Source: an uncultured Clostridia bacterium
GTDB taxonomy: Bacteria > Bacillota > Clostridia > Christensenellales > Aristaeellaceae
Reading direction: 5' to 3'
NCBI GenBank assembly: GCA_937906775.1
Contig: CALCUD010000131.1
Coordinates: 1-5,833 of the forward strand
Length of the DNA stretch: 5,833 bases
A program made the translations under genes and the position numbers. The notes under the pieces were generated by a model. That model was given only the letters and a program-made list of their open reading frames with translations. It had not been told where the DNA came from and ran no database searches. Positions 1 to 5,171 of the stretch are shown one piece after another (the stretch's first letter is position 1; the number at the start of each line of letters is the position of its first letter).

Positions 1-42
1 GACAATGGTTTTCTTCCGGTTTGAAACCACGCTTGTACACAT
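1..42 (-). CDS. Partial CDS, first 14 codons; possible Ntn-hydrolase (choloylglycine hydrolase/penicillin acylase-like) beginning MCTS
   Basis: Only the N-terminus lies in the window (MCTSVVSNRKKTIV); the gene leaves the left edge. The ATG at 42-40 is preceded by a strong ribosome binding site, AAAAAAGGAGA, with about six bases of spacing, which supports the start. Linear-amide C-N hydrolases of the choloylglycine hydrolase and acyl-CoA:6-APA acyltransferase type start Met-Cys-Thr; Met is removed and the exposed Cys becomes the nucleophile. The MCTS start followed by a short hydrophobic strand and a basic turn fits that pattern, but 14 residues cannot prove a family. A promoter sits about 160 bp upstream, so the transcript would have a long leader. 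A different frame is also open across these bases (see the nitroreductase-like remnant), but it lacks a ribosome binding site. I am fairly sure a gene starts here and much less sure of its function. Confidence 0.5.
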   Translation of the reverse strand, partial: MCTSVVSNRKKTIV

Positions 43-47
43 ATGAA

Positions 48-58
48 TCTCCTTTTTT
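48..58 (-). promoter_or_regulatory. Ribosome binding site of the MCTS gene
   Basis: The minus-strand sequence AAAAAAGGAGA ends six bases before the ATG at 42-40. It is the feature that separates the MCTS reading frame from the competing open frame over the same bases. Confidence 0.65.
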
Positions 59-73
59 GTTTGCGCCGGACGA

Positions 74-187
74 ATCGAACCACGCGCGCTCGTCAGATAT
101 CTTTTTCATCGGAAAACAAGCTTTCTCCGCAGAGGCAGCGAGCGACAGAAAACAAACCATTTCAAATTCTTCCGGGATGTTCAGTAT
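74..187 (-). pseudogene. Possible C-terminal remnant of a nitroreductase-family gene
   Basis: One minus-strand frame here reads NIPEEFEMVCFLSLAASAEK, then a Lys-rich stretch and ISDERAWFD. This resembles the C-terminal end of FMN-dependent nitroreductases, where an 'IPE(E/G)(Y/F)E' segment leads into a hydrophobic strand, a 'G(Y/A)PAE' turn, basic residues and a terminal 'EE(I/V)xxYN' segment. The frame is closed by a TGA just upstream, the expected preceding nitroreductase residues are not visible in any frame, and the usual terminal stop is missing, since the frame stays open to the left edge. I read it as a decayed 3' fragment lying in the leader of the MCTS gene. The match is from memory of family patterns and the sequence is short, so it could be chance. 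Confidence 0.3.
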
Positions 188-206
188 TCAACGCGAAGTA
201 TACCCT

Positions 207-235
207 ATTATAGCCCAGTTTCTCTCCGGAATCAA
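207..235 (-). promoter_or_regulatory. Sigma-70/SigA-type promoter reading toward the left edge
   Basis: On the minus strand TTGATT (235-230) and a perfect TATAAT (212-207) are separated by exactly 17 bp. Transcription would start near position 200 and run about 160 nt before the MCTS start codon. No other minus-strand gene lies between, so this is the best candidate promoter for that gene. It stands just downstream of the hairpin terminator at 464-507, which would insulate it from the rhamnose operon. Confidence 0.6.
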
Positions 236-463
236 TCGCGCGAAAGAAAAGACAGGGAATCAAATCATTCACTGCATCACTGTTACTTACAGGTCTTTCA
301 CATACAGAAAGTCTGTCCATCCGCCGTAATTCACAAACTCTCTGACACAGTAATCATCCGCGAGCTTGTTTAGACTATTGTTGTTCGCCAAGTGTAGAAA
401 CTGGTAAACGCAAGAGTACAGTGCATCACTATTTTCTAAACAACCCGCATTCCCAGAGCACGT
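236..463. other. Intergenic stretch without a supportable gene
   Basis: This stretch lies between the bidirectional hairpin and the left-reading promoter. A 62-codon minus-strand open frame (475-287) crosses it, but it starts inside the terminator stem, has no well-placed ribosome binding site and matches nothing I recognise. I see no repeats, RNA gene or plus-strand gene. It could be decayed coding DNA, but nothing identifies the source. Confidence 0.5.
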
Positions 464-507
464 GAAAAGCGGCATAACCTGTATTGCTGCAGATTATGCC
501 GCTTTTC
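464..507. terminator. Bidirectional intrinsic terminator hairpin
   Basis: Perfect 14-bp inverted repeat: GAAAAGCGGCATAA (464-477) pairs with TTATGCCGCTTTTC (494-507), around a 16-nt loop. The stem ends in A4/T4 tracts, so either transcript carries a short U-run at the base of the hairpin. On the minus strand it is the first convincing terminator after rfbD, 346 bp beyond the rfbD stop, and lies 56 bp beyond the 3' end of the tRNA-Ser fragment. It may originally have terminated the tRNA transcript. Confidence 0.7.
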
Positions 508-562
508 TGCCGGATACCTGAATTCCTCAAAAGCACCCTTAAAAGAAACGCCGTTTTGAATA

Positions 563-616
563 CGGAAGCGGTGGGATTCGAACCCACGGACGGTTGCCCG
601 TCACCTGATTTCGAGT
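563..616 (-). pseudogene. Truncated tRNA-Ser(CGA), 3' portion only; probable att-site footprint
   Basis: The minus strand reads CTCGAAA (anticodon loop, anticodon CGA at 613-611), then the 3' anticodon strand TCAGG, a class II variable arm GACGG-GCAA-CCGTC (602-589), a perfect T arm GTGGG-TTCGAAT-CCCAC (587-571), the 3' acceptor strand CGCTTCC (570-564) and discriminator G (563), with no encoded CCA. The long variable arm, the CGA anticodon and discriminator G identify serine. The 5' acceptor strand (expected GGAAGCG), the D arm and the 5' anticodon strand (expected CCTGA) are absent; unrelated sequence starts at or just before the anticodon loop. A break exactly there, with the 3' end intact, is typical of tyrosine-recombinase attachment in tRNA genes. 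The fragment cannot give a functional tRNA. Simple deletion of the 5' half is the alternative. Confidence 0.85.
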
Positions 617-852
617 ATTGTTCCGTGCACGGAAGATGAACGACGATGCATGTCGGTTCACGGCAAATAATGATTCGGAAAACGAATGAAACACTGTTGA
701 TCTGCGGCAAAAAGCGTTTTTGAAAGACAACCTGCGCTTATGGATTTTCCGCTCAAATGTGCATAAAGTATTGACATAATCTGCTGAATGACTGCTGTTT
801 GCCAAATAGCCTCTCAGACATCGGACGGACAAATCCGGGAGGTAAATCAAAC
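617..852. other. Intergenic region between rfbD and the tRNA fragment, rich in small dyads
   Basis: No supportable gene lies here. Several small symmetries lie between the tRNA edge and position 722: a perfect 14-bp palindrome TTCCGTGCACGGAA (621-634), an imperfect inverted repeat (637-660) with TGAAC and GTTCA ends and a central ATGCAT, ATTCG-GAAAA-CGAAT (673-686, plus or minus a base), and CAAAAA-GCG-TTTTTG (708-722). None is a strong intrinsic terminator for the rfb operon. A plus-strand TTGACA at 771-776 lacks a matching -10. If the tRNA fragment is an att scar, this is the outermost DNA of the inserted element. Confidence 0.5.
621..634. repeat. Perfect 14-bp palindrome beside the tRNA fragment
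   Basis: TTCCGTGCACGGAA is a perfect palindrome starting four bases from the boundary of the tRNA-Ser fragment. Palindromes this size occur by chance in windows of this length at an appreciable rate, so only its position next to the presumed recombination site makes it notable. A protein-binding site is possible but unproven. Confidence 0.5.
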
Positions 853-1737
853 CTATATACCGATTTCTTTCAAATACCGCCGCAATGCATCCTGCCAGTC
901 CGGCAGCAACTTAAATCCTTTTTCCGTGAGTTTTGATTTATCCAGTCTGCTGTTGAACGGACGCTTGGCTTTGGACAGACCGTATTCCTCCGTACTTACA
1001 GGATAAACCTTCGTTGAATAACCTGCCTGTCGGAAGATTTCACAGGCAAAATCATACCAGCTGATATATCCGCCTTCATTGGTGGCGTGATAATAGCCGT
1101 ACTTATCGGTAACGATCATATCGCACAGCAGCTTTGCGAGGTCAAATGTATATGTAGGCGTTCCAACCTGATCGTTCACGACCCTCAGCGTGTCGTGCGT
1201 CTTACCGACATTCAACATCGTTTTGACAAAATTCTTTCCGTTCAAGCCGAATACCCATGCAATGCGCACGATAAAATACCGGTCAAGCGTTCCGCTCACG
1301 GCAAGCTCGCCCGCAAGCTTGGTCTTACCGTATATGTTCAGCGGCGCGTAGGCCTTACAGTCCGATTGCCACGGTTCGGTACCCTGTCCATCGAACACAT
1401 AATCGGTGGAGATGTACATCATCTTCGCGCCGATCTCGCGGCATGCCTCTGCTATGTATTTCGTGCCGTCGGTGTTGATTGCTTTTACCGTTTCGCGCTT
1501 GTCCTCATCCTCGGCGAGGTCGACCGCCGTCCACGCCGCACAATGGATCACCGCATCCGGCTTCACCGCGTGCAGTGCTTTGCTCACGGCTTGCCGGTCT
1601 GTGATGTCCAGTCTGACATAATTTTCCCCGTCACCCTCAACGATGTCGCTGCCTACGGTTTGGATCCCGCGCTCGGCAAGTTCATGCATCACATCATTGC
1701 CAAGCTGTCCGTTGACTCCGGTAACAAATATTTTCAT
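853..1737 (-). CDS. rfbD: dTDP-4-dehydrorhamnose reductase
   Basis: A 294-residue cytosolic short-chain dehydrogenase/reductase catalysing the last step of dTDP-L-rhamnose synthesis: NAD(P)H reduction of dTDP-4-keto-L-rhamnose (EC 1.1.1.133). The N-terminal nucleotide-binding motif is GVNGQLG (residues 7-13). The catalytic Thr-Tyr-Lys set is visible as STDYVFDG (110-117, Thr111) and YGKTK (136-140, Tyr136 and Lys140). The substrate-domain signatures DQVGTPTY (189-196) and RPFNSRLD (259-266) are typical of RmlD. Length is normal for the family. The ATG at 1737-1735 lies two bases after the rfbB stop, with CAGAGG six bases upstream inside the end of rfbB, so translation is probably coupled. It is the last gene of the operon, and no clear terminator directly follows. 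The identification is secure. Confidence 0.96.
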   Translation of the reverse strand: MKIFVTGVNGQLGNDVMHELAERGIQTVGSDIVEGDGENYVRLDITDRQAVSKALHAVKPDAVIHCAAWTAVDLAEDEDKRETVKAINTDGTKYIAEACREIGAKMMYISTDYVFDGQGTEPWQSDCKAYAPLNIYGKTKLAGELAVSGTLDRYFIVRIAWVFGLNGKNFVKTMLNVGKTHDTLRVVNDQVGTPTYTFDLAKLLCDMIVTDKYGYYHATNEGGYISWYDFACEIFRQAGYSTKVYPVSTEEYGLSKAKRPFNSRLDKSKLTEKGFKLLPDWQDALRRYLKEIGI

Positions 1738-1739
1738 AC

Positions 1740-2774
1740 TCAGCCTCTGTTTTCATACATCGCCTTATAGTAATTCACATACGCACCGGACGTGCACTCC
1801 CGCAGCCAGTCCATGTGGTTCATATACCATTCAATTGTCAGCTTGATGCCGTCTGCGAACATTGTGGTCGGCCGCCAGTCCAGTTCCCGATTTGCCTTGC
1901 CCGGATCAATGGCGTAGCGGCGGTCATGCCCCTTGCGGTCCGCCACATGCGTTATCAGACTTTCCGGCTTGCCGAGCTCGCGGAGGATGATCCTCACAAT
2001 CTCAATATTCGTCTTTTCATTGTGTCCGCCGAGATTGTACACCTCTCCGTCTCTGCCCTTTTCAAGCACCGCCAGGATACCGCGGCAATGGTCCTTCACG
2101 TACAGCCAATCGCGGACGTTCAGACCCTCGCCGTACACCGGCAGCGGCTTGTCCTGAACGGCATTGTTGATCATCAGCGGGATCAGCTTCTCCGGGAACT
2201 GATACGGTCCATAGTTATTGGAACAGCGGCTCACCGTCACGGGCAGTCCGTAGGTACGGTAATACGCCAGCGCAAGCAAATCGGCGGACGCCTTGCTCGT
2301 ACTGTACGGAGAACTCGTGTGAATCGGAGTGTCCTCGCGGAAGAACAAATCCGGACGGTCCAGCGGCAGGTCTCCGTAGACCTCGTCCGTGCCCACCTGA
2401 TGGAAACGCCTGACGCCGTACTTCCGGCATGCATCCATCATTACCTGTGTGCCGAGAATGTTGGTTTCGAGGAAGATGCCCGGGTTCTCGATCGAGCGGT
2501 CAACATGGCTCTCCGCCGCGAAGTTGACCACAACGTCCGGACGCTCCTTCTCGAAAATCGCAAAAATGCCTTCACGGTTCCGGATATCTTCCCTGTAGAA
2601 CGTGAAGTTCGAATGTTTCATCGCCCCATTCAACGTATGGATGTTCGCCGCGTAGGTAAGTGCGTCCACGCAGATAACCTTCCGGTCCGGACGTTCCTCC
2701 AGCAGGAGGTATATGAAGTTGGAACCGATAAATCCGGCACCGCCGGTAACAAGAATTGTCTGATATTTCTCCAT
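1740..2774 (-). CDS. rfbB: dTDP-glucose 4,6-dehydratase
   Basis: A 344-residue extended-SDR enzyme that converts dTDP-glucose to dTDP-4-keto-6-deoxyglucose (EC 4.2.1.46), the second step of the pathway, using tightly bound NAD+. The Rossmann motif GGAGFIG is at residues 11-17. The catalytic TDE (129-131, in QVGTDEVYG) and YSTSK (157-161, Tyr157/Lys161) are intact, as are the substrate-side NNYGPYQFPEKLIP and the YGEGLNVRDWLYV segment near 214-226. The frame can be extended one codon to a TTG at 2777, but the ATG at 2774-2772 has GGAG five bases upstream and its A is the last base of the rfbC stop (TGATG), so I use the ATG. Length matches RmlB. Direct coupling to rfbC and rfbD supports the same role. 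Confidence 0.97.
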   Translation of the reverse strand: MEKYQTILVTGGAGFIGSNFIYLLLEERPDRKVICVDALTYAANIHTLNGAMKHSNFTFYREDIRNREGIFAIFEKERPDVVVNFAAESHVDRSIENPGIFLETNILGTQVMMDACRKYGVRRFHQVGTDEVYGDLPLDRPDLFFREDTPIHTSSPYSTSKASADLLALAYYRTYGLPVTVSRCSNNYGPYQFPEKLIPLMINNAVQDKPLPVYGEGLNVRDWLYVKDHCRGILAVLEKGRDGEVYNLGGHNEKTNIEIVRIILRELGKPESLITHVADRKGHDRRYAIDPGKANRELDWRPTTMFADGIKLTIEWYMNHMDWLRECTSGAYVNYYKAMYENRG

Positions 2775-3325
2775 CAAAACTCCATCTTACTTTCCTTCAG
2801 ATTCGGATGCTTCTTATCCTTTTCACTCAGAATGATCTCCCCGACATCCGGCCATTCCACGCCGATCTCCGGATCGTTCCACATGATGCCGCCTTCGTCT
2901 TCGGGATGATACAGTTCATCACATTTATAAGCAAATTCGGCATAATCGCTCACGACCATGAATCCGTGCGCAAATCCGCGCGGAATCATGAGCTGCCGTC
3001 TGTTCTCCCCGGAAAGCAGCACACCTACCCACTGTCCGTAGGTCCGGCTGCCTTTGCGCAGGTCAACGGCAACGTCGAACACTTCCCCCTTCAGCACGCG
3101 CACGAGCTTTGCCTGCGGGTACGTCTTCTGAAAGTGCAGTCCGCGCAGCACACCTTTCCGCGAAGAGGACTGATTGTCCTGCACAAAGGTATACGCAAGG
3201 CCTGCCTCCTTGAAATCGCTTTCTTTATAGGTCTCCATGAAATAACCGCGGTTGTCTCCGTAGGTCTTCACATCGATGATAAAAACACCCTTGATCTTCG
3301 TTTCGGTAAATGTGAAATTGCCCAT
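2774..3325 (-). CDS. rfbC: dTDP-4-dehydrorhamnose 3,5-epimerase
   Basis: A 183-residue cupin-type epimerase that inverts C3 and C5 of dTDP-4-keto-6-deoxyglucose to give dTDP-4-keto-L-rhamnose (EC 5.1.3.13), third step of the pathway; family members act as dimers. Visible signatures are GDNRGYFMETY (23-33), the strongly conserved VLRGLHFQ (59-66) with the catalytic His64, PRGFAHGF (115-122), FAYKCDELYHPEDEGG (131-146) with Tyr133, and Asp170 in LSEKD, which pairs with His64. Length is typical. The ATG at 3325-3323 shares a base with the rfbA stop (TGATG), with AAGGAAGGA upstream inside rfbA; its own stop shares a base with the rfbB ATG. The double overlap makes co-translation likely. No unusual residues seen. 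Confidence 0.96.
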   Translation of the reverse strand: MGNFTFTETKIKGVFIIDVKTYGDNRGYFMETYKESDFKEAGLAYTFVQDNQSSSRKGVLRGLHFQKTYPQAKLVRVLKGEVFDVAVDLRKGSRTYGQWVGVLLSGENRRQLMIPRGFAHGFMVVSDYAEFAYKCDELYHPEDEGGIMWNDPEIGVEWPDVGEIILSEKDKKHPNLKESKMEF

Positions 3326-4212
3326 CAGTACAGCATCCTTCCTTCCGCTACCGCCTTCAGATGCATGCCGTACGGCGATTTACCATACCGATTCGACAAC
3401 TGAAGCAGCGTGTCCTTATCGATCCAGCCGTTTTTGTAGGCGATCTCCTCCGGTGCGGATATCTTGATTCCCTGCCGTTTTTCTATTATGCGCACAAAAT
3501 CCGCCGCGTCCATCAGACTGTCCATCGTGCCGGTGTCCAGCCACGCAAAACCGCGGCCCAATGTCTTCACATCCAGAAGTCCTTCCGTGAGATACATCCC
3601 ATTGAGCGTGGTGATTTCGAGCTCGCCGCGCTCGGACGGCTGTATCTGCTTTGCCTTCTCCGCAACTCCGGCCGGGTAAAAATACAATCCGGTCACCGCA
3701 TAATTGGTCTTCGGATGCAATGGTTTTTCCTCAATCGAAGTCGCATGACCGTTTTCATCGAACGCTACCACGCCGAAGCGCTCCGGATCCGGCACATAAT
3801 ATCCGAACACCGTAGCCCGGTTATTTTTCTCCGCGTTCTCAACAGCATCTTTCAGAATCCTGCCGAAGCCGTTTCCGTAAAAGATGTTGTCTCCCAGAAC
3901 CATGGCTCCGGCTTCTCCGTTCAGAAAGTCTTCGCCGATAATGAACGCCTGCGCCAGCCCGTCCGGAGACGGCTGTACCTTGTAGGAAAGCCGGATGCCG
4001 AACTCGCTGCCGTCACCCAGCAGATTTTCAAAGCGCGGCGTGTCGGCCGGCGTGGAGATGATCAGAATGTCCCTGATCCCCGCGAGCATCAGCGTGGATA
4101 GGGGATAATAGATCATCGGCTTATCATATACCGGCAAGAGTTGTTTGCTGGTAACCATCGTGAGTGGATAAAGGCGCGTGCCGGCGCCGCCTGCCAATAT
4201 GATACCTTTCAT
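3325..4212 (-). CDS. rfbA: Glucose-1-phosphate thymidylyltransferase
   Basis: A 295-residue nucleotidyltransferase that makes dTDP-glucose from dTTP and glucose-1-phosphate (EC 2.7.7.24), the first and usually feedback-inhibited step of dTDP-rhamnose synthesis. Motifs seen: LAGGAGTRLYP (6-16), SKQLLPVYDKPM (22-33), the substrate loop GLAQAF (85-90), LGDNIFYG (106-113, metal ligand Asp108), EEKP (161-164) and WLDTGT (224-229, second metal ligand Asp226). The C-terminal segment WIDKDTLLQLSNRYGKSPYG is characteristic of RmlA. The frame stays open 38 codons further to a GTG at 4326, but RmlA proteins begin MKGIILAGG and the extension is low-complexity, so the start is the ATG at 4212-4210. The site upstream of that ATG is weak (ACAGG). 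It is the first rfb gene, 150 bp after the NAT-family gene. Confidence 0.97.
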   Translation of the reverse strand: MKGIILAGGAGTRLYPLTMVTSKQLLPVYDKPMIYYPLSTLMLAGIRDILIISTPADTPRFENLLGDGSEFGIRLSYKVQPSPDGLAQAFIIGEDFLNGEAGAMVLGDNIFYGNGFGRILKDAVENAEKNNRATVFGYYVPDPERFGVVAFDENGHATSIEEKPLHPKTNYAVTGLYFYPAGVAEKAKQIQPSERGELEITTLNGMYLTEGLLDVKTLGRGFAWLDTGTMDSLMDAADFVRIIEKRQGIKISAPEEIAYKNGWIDKDTLLQLSNRYGKSPYGMHLKAVAEGRMLY

Positions 4213-4296
4213 GTAATCGCCTGTACTTTCTGTAGATAATCTCAGTGTATTGTCATTTTTGTCTGTTGGAAGCGTTCCGGCTGCCGGATCAATGTA

Positions 4297-4305
4297 TGTG
4301 GATAA
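4297..4305 (-). promoter_or_regulatory. Single consensus DnaA box
   Basis: The minus strand reads TTATCCACA, the exact DnaA-box consensus, 85 bp before the rfbA ATG. I see no second box nearby, so this is not an origin. If real it could be a regulatory DnaA site; a chance 9-mer is quite possible. Confidence 0.3.
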
Positions 4306-4335
4306 CCAGCTTGGCTTATCAGACACGCGAATCCG

Positions 4336-4362
4336 CCGGGCGGTTTTCCTTTCCGCGCCCGG
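4336..4362. terminator. GC-rich hairpin directly after the NAT-family stop codon, no U-tract
   Basis: CCGGGCG (4336-4342) and CGCCCGG (4356-4362) form a 7-bp all-GC stem around a 13-nt loop. The stem begins on the base after the TAA stop of the NAT-family gene. On the minus strand it is followed by CGGATTCG, not T residues, so it is not a canonical intrinsic terminator. It may weaken read-through into rfbA or protect the 3' end of the upstream mRNA. Confidence 0.4.
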
Positions 4363-5145
4363 TTATGATTTGTAGACAGTATGGGGATATTTCAACCCGA
4401 AGGACGCATAAATCTCCTCCAGTTCACTGTCCTCCACCGTGCGAACGGTTTTCTCCGTGCCGTTCTTTTCGCAGTAAGTCCTGCCTCTCAGAATGCGGTA
4501 CCCGTTTTCCGTGCGAATATGGAACAGCTCCTCATGCGTGAAGGGAATTCCCGGATCCATGGCGATCATCTTGAAGTAAGACAGCGTTTCCGGTGATGCC
4601 TCCTCTTCCCGGAAGGCATAGTTGGCGACCCATTCACCCTTCAGCTGCACCCAAAGCATCCAGCTTCCGTCCTCTCTTTTGCGAAGCAGATATGCCTCAT
4701 TTCCCGGATACTGTACAACCCCGTCCAGAATCCGCAGCGGTTTCAGCGAGGACGAGAAGGAATCTCCCGCATCCGCAAGCCACATTTCGCCGGTAATGTC
4801 CTTTACGATCAGCCCGGAATGGCGGTACTCCGTGTTTTCCATGTGGGTGCGGTAATGATCCGCCATGACGGGATACGCTTCATATCCGAGACTGCACAGC
4901 ACATCCCCGAGGAGAGTATTCAAGTCGTAGCATACACCGCCACGGCCGTTTTCCACAATCTGACGGTAGAGGCCTTCCTGAGTGATCGGTTCTTTTCTCA
5001 GATTCAGATAATCGATATTCTCGTAAGGAATATGTGTGACCTGCGCATGGAAAATCTTCTCGAGAAGTTCACCGTCCGCGATGATGTTCTCCGGCATCGT
5101 CAGTCCGATTCGTGCAAAATACCGTTCCAAGCTATTCTTTTCCAT
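4363..5145 (-). CDS. Arylamine N-acetyltransferase-family protein, complete
   Basis: A 260-residue protein of the NAT family (Pfam Acetyltransf_2 type), cytosolic enzymes that move acetyl or acyl groups from CoA thioesters to arylamines or hydrazines, and in antibiotic clusters form amides. Visible signatures are HIPYENID (38-45), RGGVCYDLN (68-76) with nucleophile Cys72, His109 in YRHSGLIV, and Asp125 in WLADAG, the canonical Cys-His-Asp triad with normal spacing. The C-terminal FGLKYP is also typical. Length is close to the bacterial norm of about 260-280. The ATG at 5145 is chosen because AGGAGGAGG lies five bases upstream; a TTG at 5175 would overlap the preceding stop and has no such site. 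A 26-bp gap separates it from the upstream paralog, suggesting co-transcription. The natural substrate cannot be inferred. Confidence 0.88.
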   Translation of the reverse strand: MEKNSLERYFARIGLTMPENIIADGELLEKIFHAQVTHIPYENIDYLNLRKEPITQEGLYRQIVENGRGGVCYDLNTLLGDVLCSLGYEAYPVMADHYRTHMENTEYRHSGLIVKDITGEMWLADAGDSFSSSLKPLRILDGVVQYPGNEAYLLRKREDGSWMLWVQLKGEWVANYAFREEEASPETLSYFKMIAMDPGIPFTHEELFHIRTENGYRILRGRTYCEKNGTEKTVRTVEDSELEEIYASFGLKYPHTVYKS

Positions 5146-5150
5146 TGTAG

Positions 5151-5159
5151 CCTCCTCCT
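5151..5159 (-). promoter_or_regulatory. Very strong ribosome binding site fixing the NAT-family start
   Basis: AGGAGGAGG on the minus strand, five bases before the ATG at 5145-5143. It is the best Shine-Dalgarno sequence in the window and rules out the in-frame TTG at 5175 as the start. Confidence 0.8.
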
Positions 5160-5171
5160 GTGTCACGGCTG

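Larger units (their letters stand above)
4213..4362. promoter_or_regulatory. Gap upstream of rfbA; probable control region of the rhamnose operon
   Basis: This 150-bp gap is the only space between the NAT genes and the rfb operon large enough for a promoter. On the minus strand I find no TTGACA/TATAAT pair with acceptable spacing, so the operon may be read through from the NAT genes or use a weak or activated promoter. The gap holds a GC-rich hairpin (4336-4362), a perfect DnaA-box 9-mer (4297-4305) and a small CCGG-CAG-CCGG dyad around 4278-4288. Confidence 0.4.

Noticed and set aside
287..475. 62-codon minus-strand frame between terminator and promoter
   Set aside because: It starts inside the terminator stem, has no spaced ribosome binding site and shows no recognisable motif.
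771..799. Plus-strand TTGACA as a promoter
   Set aside because: At 17-bp spacing the -10 position is GCTGTT, and no plus-strand gene follows.
822..837. CGGA/TCCG hairpin after rfbD as operon terminator
   Set aside because: The stem is only four base pairs and there is no T-run on the minus strand after it.
539..850. 103- and 93-codon minus-strand frames over the tRNA fragment
   Set aside because: They read through the T arm and variable arm of the tRNA remnant, and the products are unlike proteins.
563..852. Intact, intron-containing or split tRNA-Ser gene
   Set aside because: I found no CCTGA anticodon strand, D arm or GGAAGCG acceptor strand on the minus strand upstream of the fragment.
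1087..1770. 227-codon plus-strand open frame opposite rfbD
   Set aside because: Antisense shadow of rfbD; composition is typical of a reverse-complement reading.
2775..2777. TTG start one codon upstream for rfbB
   Set aside because: The following ATG is correctly spaced from GGAG and overlaps the rfbC stop in the same manner as the other operon junction.
1815..2909. 364-codon plus-strand open frame opposite rfbB
   Set aside because: It lies antisense to a gene with full RmlB motifs, its protein resembles no family, and it extends only because of the codon bias of the opposite strand.
3361..4101. 246-codon plus-strand open frame opposite rfbA
   Set aside because: Antisense shadow of rfbA; no recognisable domain or ribosome binding site.
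4213..4326. 38-residue N-terminal extension of RfbA from a GTG at 4326
   Set aside because: RmlA proteins start MKGIILAGG, which begins at 4212; the extra segment is Ser/Thr/Asp-rich low complexity and runs through the control region.
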